The notes beneath the pieces are model-generated. The model ran no database searches. It was not told the origin of the DNA and was given only the letters and a program-made list of their open reading frames with translations. DNA of 5,271 bases from Ruminococcus sp. (GTDB lineage: Bacteria > Bacillota_A > Clostridia > Oscillospirales > Ruminococcaceae). Shown here piece after piece: positions 1 through 5,271 of the stretch. The DNA is taken from positions 1 to 5,271 of the forward strand of contig JAFOMV010000275.1 of NCBI GenBank assembly GCA_017418765.1, given 5' to 3'. Both the position numbers and the translations under genes were made by a program. Position 1 is the first letter of the stretch. Every line of letters begins with the position of its first letter.

Positions 1-38
1 CAGTCTGTAGATAAAGTCAGATTTTATACGGCATTATC

Positions 39-65
39 GGGCGGACGAGGGCGTCCGCCCCTACA
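39..65 (-). repeat. GTAGGGG-type hairpin repeat, copy A
   Basis: Read on the minus strand this starts TGTAGGGG and forms a perfect 8-bp stem (39-46 with 53-60) around the 6-nt loop GCCCTC. It is one of four such hairpins in the window. Its loop is identical to that of copy B although the stem sequence differs, and pairing is kept in both. It lies downstream of secF, outside any gene. Similar G-rich intergenic hairpins are, from general familiarity, scattered through clostridial genomes. I cannot name a formal family, and a role as a terminator is not supported because no T-run follows. Confidence 0.7.
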
Positions 66-99
66 AAATGGCTATTCTTCGTAAATGATTTTGTAGGGG
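58..99. repeat. 12-bp inverted repeat joining hairpin copies A and B
   Basis: CCCCTACAAAAT at 58-69 is the exact reverse complement of ATTTTGTAGGGG at 88-99, with 18 bp between. It arises because hairpin copies A and B sit head to head and share their TTTTGTAGGGG leading edges. The leading edges could pair with each other instead of with their own hairpins, so the whole 39-118 block can fold as two small hairpins or as one larger cruciform. Confidence 0.75.
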
Positions 100-118
100 A
101 CGCCGCCCTCGGCGTCCC
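93..118 (+). repeat. GTAGGGG-type hairpin repeat, copy B
   Basis: Read on the plus strand, TGTAGGGG leads into a perfect 8-bp stem GGGACGCC/GGCGTCCC (97-104 with 111-118) with the loop GCCCTC (105-110). Compared with copy A the stem bases have changed on both sides so that pairing is retained, while the loop is the same. It is non-coding and lies between the secF stem-loop and copy A. Confidence 0.7.
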
Positions 119-140
119 AAAACAGTTTTTCGACAAGCTG

Positions 141-164
141 AAAGGACTGCAAATGCAGTCCTTT
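141..164. terminator. Stem-loop directly after secF, probable terminator
   Basis: AAAGGACTGC at 141-150 pairs perfectly with GCAGTCCTTT at 155-164 around the loop AAAT. It begins only about four bases beyond the secF stop codon. In the secF direction only three T residues, which are part of the stem, end the hairpin. On the plus strand a run of five T (162-166) ends it. It could therefore end secDF transcription weakly, or better stop a convergent transcript from beyond the left edge. A bidirectional terminator is the simplest reading. Confidence 0.6.
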
Positions 165-168
165 TTGA

Positions 169-1134
169 TTACTTATTCTTTTTAGCCTGCTTGCCCTTCC
201 ACCATGACCATGTTACAGGTGCAACAAAGAGTGATGAGAAGGTACCTGAGATAAGACCGAACATAAGCGGTACTGAGAAGCTGAGAAGTGAGGTATAGCC
301 CTTTACCAGTACAACTATTGTAACTATGAGCATTGTGCCGATAGTTGTAACAGATGTTCTGATAGATCTTGTCAGTGACTGTGTACAGCTTACATTGATA
401 AGCTCGTTAAGTGTAGCCTTTGGCATAAGCTTGCGGTTCTCACGGATACGGTCGTAGATAACGATGGTATTGTTGATAGAGTAACCGAGTATAGTCAGTA
501 TTACAGCCACGATATTTGAATCAATATTGAAGCCGCATACTATTGTAGCTGTGAATGCCACAAGGATATCCATGCAGAGTGCGAATATTGAGCACACACC
601 TGCTGACCATCCGCCGATATTTCTGAATCTGATAGCGATATAGATGATAACGATGATGGCAGCAAATAAAACTGCGATAAAGCACTTGAGGAGGAACTCA
701 CGTCCTGATGATGGGCTTACATCGTTGGAATCATATATTTCAAGATCGTTTTCAGTAAACTTTTCCCTGAGAGCGTTTGTAAGCTCTGTCTGTCTGTCGG
801 CAGTCAGACCTTCCTTTGATACAAAGGAGATGGTGAGCTGCTTTCCGCCTGAATCAAGGCTCTCACCTGTTCTTACGACTACTGTTGAACCAACGATGTC
901 CTTGACAGTTGCAGACACATCATTGGGTTCGATATCTCCCTGATAGGTATATGTTATAAGAGTACCGCCCTTGAATTCGATGGCAAGGTGTATACCTCTT
1001 ATGATGATACCTGCAAGAAGTATCACTGCCACAGCGATAATAACGCCGAGTATGAGTCTTTTCTTTGAACAGAAATCATATACCTTCTGAGGCATAGTTA
1101 CGGGAGTTTCCTTCTGAGTATTTTTCTTGCTCAT
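169..1134 (-). CDS. secF: Protein translocase subunit SecF
   Basis: SecF is the second half of the SecD-SecF complex in the cytoplasmic membrane. It helps the SecYEG channel release exported proteins using the proton gradient. The 321-residue length fits the family. Visible in order are a first membrane helix (about 26-46), the conserved IEFKGGT at 52-58, a small extracytoplasmic domain to about 140, the GREFLLK entry (144-150), and five further membrane segments. The fourth carries GYSINNTIVIYDRIREN (217-233) and the fifth follows TRSIRTSVTT (255-264). In most SecF proteins I know the motif reads SIND rather than SINN, so residue 222 is Asn where Asp is usual. The start ATG overlaps the secD stop (ATGA) and sits 6 nt after GGAGGTGA (1141-1148), a very strong ribosome binding site, so the two subunits are probably made by coupled translation. 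A Lys-rich tail ends the protein. Identification is secure. Confidence 0.97.
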   Translation of the reverse strand: MSKKNTQKETPVTMPQKVYDFCSKKRLILGVIIAVAVILLAGIIIRGIHLAIEFKGGTLITYTYQGDIEPNDVSATVKDIVGSTVVVRTGESLDSGGKQLTISFVSKEGLTADRQTELTNALREKFTENDLEIYDSNDVSPSSGREFLLKCFIAVLFAAIIVIIYIAIRFRNIGGWSAGVCSIFALCMDILVAFTATIVCGFNIDSNIVAVILTILGYSINNTIVIYDRIRENRKLMPKATLNELINVSCTQSLTRSIRTSVTTIGTMLIVTIVVLVKGYTSLLSFSVPLMFGLISGTFSSLFVAPVTWSWWKGKQAKKNK

Positions 1135-2540
1135 TTCTCGTCACCTCCGTAAAGTTTTCTGTTCTGGAAGCACTTGAACTTGGAGAGTGCAGTTACCATA
1201 AGTCTTGAAGCAAATACTCCGAAGATAAAGTTGCATACAACACCTGCGAGGAGTGTAAATCCGAAGGAGTATACAACGCCCTCAGCAGTAGCGCCGAATG
1301 CGAAGAAGATAGTCTTGTTGAGTATCTTTGAGAAGAAGCTGTCAGGTACGCCGAAAGCGCCCATGAGTATAACGGCAATGATAACGTTTGTGATATTACC
1401 GTCGAGGATAGCGGAGAATGCTCTCTTGTATGCTATCTTTATAGCAGAGTCAAGTGACTTGCCTGTTCTGAGTTCTTCCTTGATACGCTCACCTGTGATG
1501 ATGTTAGCGTCAACGCCCATGCCGACTGCAAGGATGATACCTGCGATACCGGGGATGGTGAGAGTTGAGCCGTTCATGAATCCGAACCAGCCTGTGATAG
1601 CTGCGATAGAGCCTGCTATCTGACCGATAAGTGCGATAACTGCCACACAGCCCGGAAGCTTGTAAAGCACTATCATATATACAGCAATACCGATGAATGC
1701 GATAAGAGCAGCAAGGAGTATTGCATCGAGTGAACCTTCACCCATTGTAGGCGAGATGGTCTTGAAGCTCTTTGTCTCCATCTTGAACGGGAGAGCACCT
1801 GAATTGATCTGGTCTGCCAGCTTCTTGGAAGATTCCTGATCGAAGTTACCTGTGATAACGGCGCTTCCGTCAGTGATGGCTGTATTTACGGAAGGAGCAG
1901 ATATCATGGTGTTATCCATCCAGATAGATATAGGTGTGGATGAACCTGCCAGTTCTGCTGTAGCAGCTGCGAACTTAGAAGTGCCTTCCGGACTGAGTTC
2001 AAGAGCAACGAGGTACTCATATTCGCCCTTTTCATCGGGACGGTACTGAGCCTGTGCTGAAGCGACATCTGAACCCTGAAGTACGATCTCGGCTGTTGGG
2101 ATAGTATTGCCGTCCTCATCAGTCTCACTGTCAGTACCCTTTCGGAATGTCAGCTCTGCCATTTCTCCCAGCTCCTTAACGGCAGCTTCGGGGTCGAAAT
2201 CACTTTCGCCTACCTGCCAGGGGAAACGAACGATGATCCTGTCGCTTTTCTCATCGCTGTAAACCTCGTTATCTGTGATACCGAGAGCTGTAAGTCTTGT
2301 TTTGATGATCTCAGTAGCCGAATCGAGCTGTGCTGTATCGGCATCGTAGTCACCTGCCGGAGCGAAAGTAACATCAACACCGCCCTTGATATCGATACCA
2401 AGGCGGATATCGTCAACGCCCTTGACATAGGTAGTTGTCTTGTCGGCGAAGCGCTTGTCTACGCCTAATACTGAGCTCACTGCAAACAGTGCGATGAGGA
2501 TGACGACAACAAAGAAAGTTGATTTACGTGTTTTTTTCAC
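1131..2540 (-). CDS. secD: Protein translocase subunit SecD
   Basis: SecD is the partner of SecF in the membrane complex that drives late steps of Sec-dependent export with the proton motive force. Numbering from the upstream ATG (2546), visible features are an N-terminal membrane helix (about 10-27), the family signature RLGIDIKGGVDV (48-59), a large extracytoplasmic P1-type domain to about 265 with INSGALPFKM (247-256) near its end, and five more membrane segments from about 271. The helix with AVGMGVDANIITGERIKEE (340-358) holds Asp346, matching the proton-pathway Asp of SecDF family members. Two starts are possible: ATG at 2546, only 1 nt after AGGAGG, or GTG at 2540, 7 nt after it. Spacing favours GTG (469 residues), and I use that. 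Its 3' end overlaps secF by 4 nt. yajC, often upstream of secD, is absent, and the gene has its own promoter. Confidence 0.97.
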   Translation of the reverse strand: MKKTRKSTFFVVVILIALFAVSSVLGVDKRFADKTTTYVKGVDDIRLGIDIKGGVDVTFAPAGDYDADTAQLDSATEIIKTRLTALGITDNEVYSDEKSDRIIVRFPWQVGESDFDPEAAVKELGEMAELTFRKGTDSETDEDGNTIPTAEIVLQGSDVASAQAQYRPDEKGEYEYLVALELSPEGTSKFAAATAELAGSSTPISIWMDNTMISAPSVNTAITDGSAVITGNFDQESSKKLADQINSGALPFKMETKSFKTISPTMGEGSLDAILLAALIAFIGIAVYMIVLYKLPGCVAVIALIGQIAGSIAAITGWFGFMNGSTLTIPGIAGIILAVGMGVDANIITGERIKEELRTGKSLDSAIKIAYKRAFSAILDGNITNVIIAVILMGAFGVPDSFFSKILNKTIFFAFGATAEGVVYSFGFTLLAGVVCNFIFGVFASRLMVTALSKFKCFQNRKLYGGDEK

Positions 2541-2547
2541 GGTCATG

Positions 2548-2553
2548 CCTCCT
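2548..2553 (-). promoter_or_regulatory. secD ribosome binding site that decides the start
   Basis: On the minus strand the sequence reads AGGAGGCATGACCGTG. AGGAGG is a full Shine-Dalgarno core, but the ATG begins after a single base, too close for normal initiation. The in-frame GTG begins after 7 bases, which is optimal. This points to GTG at 2540-2538 as the true secD start. Confidence 0.75.
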
Positions 2554-2564
2554 GATTCTCAGAT

Positions 2565-2588
2565 ACGCATAACTCACAGAGTATGCGT
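2565..2588 (-). promoter_or_regulatory. Stem-loop in the secD leader
   Basis: ACGCATA and TATGCGT (7 bp) enclose a further CTC/GAG pairing with one unpaired T and a 3-nt loop, giving about 10 bp in total. It lies in the predicted secD leader, about 11 nt upstream of AGGAGG. It could stabilise the message or influence translation of secD. No match to a known riboswitch or protein-binding leader was recognised, so function is inference only. Confidence 0.45.
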
Positions 2589-2609
2589 TCAATATTTCCT
2601 GTCTCTACG

Positions 2610-2626
2610 ACAATTACAATAATTGT
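2610..2626. promoter_or_regulatory. 17-bp palindrome over the secD -10 box, possible operator
   Basis: ACAATTA (2610-2616) and TAATTGT (2620-2626) form a perfect 7-bp inverted repeat around CAA. It covers most of the -10 hexamer and the expected transcription start of the secD promoter, a typical repressor-site position. The sequence is AT-rich, so a chance palindrome is possible, and no regulator gene is in the window. Confidence 0.4.
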
Positions 2627-2650
2627 ACTATAAAATGGATAAAATGTCAA
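2622..2650 (-). promoter_or_regulatory. Sigma-70/SigA promoter for secDF
   Basis: On the minus strand a perfect -35 TTGACA (2650-2645) is followed by a 17-nt spacer and TACAAT (2627-2622), one base from the TATAAT consensus. AT-rich sequence upstream (about 2651-2700) resembles an UP element. The expected start is near 2615, giving a leader of about 75 nt before secD. Box quality and spacing make this a strong prediction, and it implies that secDF is transcribed independently of the atp genes. Confidence 0.85.
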
Positions 2651-2741
2651 GTAATTGAGCAGTAAATAAAAATAATTGAAGAATATGCACAATTTAATGC
2701 TTGCTGCCTTATGCATAATTACAGTAATCTCTCGCCGCCGA

Positions 2742-2825
2742 GCAGAAAGCAGTGAGCAGAAATCAGTGAGCAGAGGGCAGAAAGCAGTGAGCAGAGGGCA
2801 GAAAGCAGAGAACAGAAATCAGTAG
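2742..2825. repeat. Heptamer tandem array, left arm (12 units)
   Basis: Twelve consecutive 7-bp units with consensus GCAGARR run without a break in phase. The third to seventh positions vary (AAA, TGA, AGG, AGA), and a few units begin T or A instead of G. It is the same family as the array at 3245-3328 but in the opposite orientation. Aligned as an inverted pair without gaps, about 80% of positions match by my count. Because 7 is not a multiple of 3 but 21 is, the array can stay open over long stretches and give artefactual Leu/Ser/Ala/Cys-rich reading frames. Confidence 0.9.
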
Positions 2826-2847
2826 GGGCTGGCGTCCTCGACAGCCC
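2823..2847 (+). repeat. GTAGGGG-type hairpin repeat, copy C (diverged)
   Basis: TAGGGG leads into GGGCTG (2826-2831) pairing with CAGCCC (2842-2847) around a 10-nt loop containing GTCCTC. The stem is shorter than in copies A and B but still perfectly paired. GTCCTCGAC at 2834-2842 is also the exact reverse complement of GTCGAGGAC at 2882-2890, so an alternative fold with the neighbouring sequence is possible. It abuts the end of the left heptamer array. Confidence 0.55.
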
Positions 2848-2897
2848 ATACCATAGGCAACATGAAACGCAACAAGGGGACGTCGAGGACTTGTCAT

Positions 2898-2920
2898 GTA
2901 GGGGCGCACAGTGTGCGCCC
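2898..2920 (+). repeat. GTAGGGG-type hairpin repeat, copy D
   Basis: GTAGGGG is followed by a perfect 8-bp stem GGGCGCAC/GTGCGCCC (2902-2909 with 2913-2920) with a 3-nt loop. CCCTCGG at its right edge recalls the loop region of copies A and B. It lies between the left heptamer and octamer arrays. No T-run follows on either strand, so it is not a classical terminator. Confidence 0.6.
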
Positions 2921-2951
2921 TCGGATAAACCATAAATACAGCCCACACTCA

Positions 2952-2999
2952 CACAAAACCACATGAACACTTGGACACATGAGCACATGAACACTTGAA
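2952..2999. repeat. Octamer tandem array, left arm (6 units)
   Basis: Six 8-bp units with consensus CACWTGAR, the first one degenerate, run in phase. CACATGAA occurs at 2960 and 2984, and CACTTGGA and CACTTGAA are variants. The reverse complement of this consensus (YTCAWGTG) is the unit of the array at 3163-3226, so the two octamer arrays form an inverted pair nested inside the inverted heptamer pair. Confidence 0.8.
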
Positions 3000-3162
3000 T
3001 ATACTTTTACAGTAACATGAAACCATGTAAGATATGGCATACCTTACAGCCTGTAGTCTTAGGTCAAGGTAAAATGATATGCTCTGTCTGTGAGAGACAC
3101 TTATTAAAGAACAATGTACTTTAACGAGTTAAATTATAACAGTGATAGCTGTAACAGAAGTA
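3000..3162. other. Non-repetitive core of the inverted repeat block
   Basis: About 160 bp between the two octamer arrays, with no credible reading frame. It contains an imperfect palindrome: TGTAAG (3026-3031) with CTTACA (3043-3048), and an inner TAT/ATA pairing around GGC. ACATG/CATGT (3015-3019 with 3024-3028) sits just to its left, and TTAAC/GTTAA lies at 3121-3132. A candidate extended -10 promoter on the minus strand lies at its right end. It could be the transcribed core of a small element or simply unique sequence trapped between repeats. Confidence 0.35.
3133..3141 (-). promoter_or_regulatory. Possible extended -10 promoter into the core
   Basis: On the minus strand the sequence reads TGTTATAAT, an exact TGn plus TATAAT extended -10 box. 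No good -35 hexamer lies 17 nt upstream. A transcript would start near 3126 and run leftward through the core and then the left repeat arm toward secD. Such a motif can occur by chance in AT-rich DNA, so this is weak. Confidence 0.25.
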
Positions 3163-3226
3163 TTCAACTGTTCAACTGCTCAACTGTTCATGTGCCCAAG
3201 TGTTCAAGTGCTCATGTGTTTAAACG
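3163..3226. repeat. Octamer tandem array, right arm (8 units)
   Basis: Eight in-phase 8-bp units with consensus YTCAWSTG, beginning with two identical TTCAACTG units and ending in a degenerate TTTAAACG. Units toward the right (TTCATGTG, CTCATGTG) are exact reverse complements of units in the left octamer array. Units toward the core carry AACTG instead, so the array has a gradient of variants. An 18-bp spacer separates it from the right heptamer array. Confidence 0.85.
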
Positions 3227-3244
3227 AGAGAGGTCAACATATAA

Positions 3245-3328
3245 CTGCTTTCTGCTCTCTGCCCTCTGCTTTCTGCTCTCTGCTTTCTGCTTTCTGCCCT
3301 CTGCCCTCTGCTCGCTGCCCTCTGCTTT
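3245..3328. repeat. Heptamer tandem array, right arm (12 units)
   Basis: Twelve in-phase 7-bp units, CTGCTTT, CTGCTCT or CTGCCCT with one CTGCTCG, followed by a partial CTGA. It ends 7 bp from the atpC stop codon (3336-3338), so it forms the immediate 3' flank of atpC. It has the same unit number as the left arm and the reverse orientation. Any atpC transcript running on would carry it as a purine-rich GCAGARR RNA. Confidence 0.9.
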
Positions 3329-3335
3329 CTGATAA

Positions 3336-3746
3336 CTACTTAAAATGCTTCTGTGAGATTTTCAGACGGTTCATTGCACGGTTCAGCGCAGCCTGTGTCT
3401 GGTAGTACTCCTTGATGCTCTGCTTCTGACGGAGCTTTTCCTGAGCACGTTCCTTTGCTTCTTCGGCTCGCTTTATGTCTATCTCCTCAGGGAGTTCACA
3501 GGTGTCCGCAAGGATTATCGACGCTTCGGGCATGACCTGTATGAATCCCTCAGATATAGCGGCATACTTCCACTCGCCGTTCACCAGATATTTGAGCTCG
3601 CCCGTAGGCAGGCAGGTGACAAGCGGTTCATGTCCGGGGAGTATACCGAGAAGTCCGTCTATAGCCGTGATAACGAGATGCTCTACTTCGCCCTCGAAGA
3701 ATACACGGTCTGTTGCGATTATTTCAAGATGAAAGGTCTTAGCCAT
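3336..3746 (-). CDS. atpC: ATP synthase F1 subunit epsilon
   Basis: Epsilon is part of the central rotor stalk of F1Fo ATP synthase. It couples rotation to the c-ring and can inhibit ATP hydrolysis. The 136 residues match the family. The N-terminal beta-sandwich (about 1-85) holds the typical GLLGILPGHEPLVT (31-44), and the C-terminal part (about 87-136) is the charged two-helix hairpin. IDIKRA (89-94) fits the I(L)DxxRA ATP-binding motif known from Bacillus epsilon subunits, so ATP-sensitive inhibition is possible, by inference. The ATG lies 6 nt after GGGAGG (3753-3758). Only 12 nt separate it from the atpD stop, placing it in the atp operon as expected for its last gene. No intrinsic terminator follows. 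A heptamer repeat array begins almost at the stop codon. Confidence 0.96.
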   Translation of the reverse strand: MAKTFHLEIIATDRVFFEGEVEHLVITAIDGLLGILPGHEPLVTCLPTGELKYLVNGEWKYAAISEGFIQVMPEASIILADTCELPEEIDIKRAEEAKERAQEKLRQKQSIKEYYQTQAALNRAMNRLKISQKHFK

Positions 3747-3758
3747 GATAAGCCTCCC

Positions 3759-5162
<1,404 letters not shown>

Positions 5163-5172
5163 TCAGGAAGAA

Positions 5173-5207
5173 GCAGTTTTCAGAAATCAGAAAGCAGAAA
5201 GCAGTTT
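5173..5207. repeat. Short heptamer array between the partial gene and atpD (5 units)
   Basis: Five in-phase 7-bp units, GCAGTTT, TCAGAAA, TCAGAAA, GCAGAAA and GCAGTTT, of the same family as the two long arrays. It runs up to the stop codon of the partial upstream gene and stops 10 bp short of the atpD ribosome binding site. Its plus-strand orientation (GCAGAAA) matches the left arm at 2742-2825. Confidence 0.75.
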
Positions 5208-5271
5208 TATTCTTCCTTCAGATTTCTGAGCAGCGCTGCTATCATTTTTCCGATCTCATTGCAGAGTTCAA
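5207..5271 (-). CDS. 3' end of a small gene, probably a four-helix-bundle (23S rRNA intervening-sequence) protein
   Basis: Only the last 20 codons and the TAA stop (5209-5207) are inside the window; the start lies beyond the right edge. The visible residues begin ELCNEIGKMIAALL and end LKEE, with hydrophobic residues spaced as in an amphipathic helix. This pattern resembles the last helix of four-helix-bundle proteins, a family first known from intervening sequences in 23S rRNA and structurally related to the Avd accessory protein of diversity-generating retroelements. The family's biochemical role is unsettled. It does not look like the C-terminus of ATP synthase gamma, the expected neighbour. 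It is followed at once by a heptamer array and then atpD. The call rests on 20 residues, so another small helical protein is possible. Confidence 0.5.
   Translation of the reverse strand, partial: ELCNEIGKMIAALLRNLKEE

Noticed and set aside
1174..1623. Long plus-strand frame opposite secD
   Set aside because: It is the antisense shadow of a clearly coding, motif-bearing secD region and has no independent support. The same holds for the frames opposite secF, atpC and atpD.
2898..2920. Copy D hairpin as the atp operon terminator
   Set aside because: The stem is strong but no T-run follows on the minus strand, and it lies more than 400 nt beyond atpC.
2719..2994. Minus-strand reading frame of 91 codons across the left repeat arm
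   Set aside because: Most of it translates the heptamer array into a Leu/Ser/Ala/Cys-rich repeat and the rest covers hairpin and octamer repeats. It has no ribosome binding site of note and no family resemblance, and the openness follows from the 21-bp super-period of the repeat.
2742..3328. CRISPR array
   Set aside because: Units are 7 or 8 bp in direct tandem without spacers, and no cas-like gene is present. This is tandem repetition, not repeat-spacer structure.
3114..3405. Plus-strand frames of 72 and 87 codons over the right octamer and heptamer arrays
   Set aside because: They encode only repeat-derived low-complexity sequence, one of them runs antisense into atpC, and neither has a convincing start context.
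5173..5271. Diversity-generating retroelement suggested by the Avd-like four-helix-bundle ending
   Set aside because: No reverse transcriptase and no template/variable repeat pair is visible. The resemblance to Avd is at the level of the broad fold family only.

Overview
The window reads as a piece of a Bacillota chromosome, most likely class Clostridia and plausibly the Ruminococcus/Oscillospiraceae group. That placement rests on the look of the proteins, strong AGGAGG-type ribosome binding sites, separate secD and secF genes, and dispersed GTAGGGG hairpins. It was not tested by a search. All four complete genes lie on the minus strand, so the biology reads from right to left.

Right part (3336-5271): the 3' end of a small gene whose last 20 residues resemble the four-helix-bundle (23S rRNA intervening-sequence protein) family, a short 7-bp tandem array, then atpD (F1 beta) and atpC (F1 epsilon). 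In most bacteria the order is atpA-atpG-atpD-atpC, so an unrelated reading frame directly ahead of atpD suggests an insertion into the ATP synthase operon. atpG itself is not in the window.

Middle (2547-3335): about 790 bp without a credible gene, but highly structured. Two 12-unit heptamer arrays (2742-2825 and 3245-3328) lie in opposite orientation. Inside them sit two octamer arrays (2952-2999 and 3163-3226), also in opposite orientation. A roughly 160-bp non-repetitive core lies at the centre, and two GTAGGGG hairpins lie in the left arm. This nested inverted arrangement of two different short tandem repeat families is the most unusual thing here. The secD end of the gap carries a near-consensus sigma-70 promoter, a palindrome over its -10 box and a leader hairpin.

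Left part (1-2546): secD and secF overlap by 4 nt (ATGA) and encode the two halves of the SecDF membrane complex that uses the proton motive force to aid Sec protein export. A stem-loop follows secF immediately, then two GTAGGGG hairpins arranged head to head. Bases 1-38 show nothing I can assign.

The atp genes make ATP from the proton gradient and SecDF consumes that gradient, but the structured gap and secD's own promoter argue that these are two separate transcription units.
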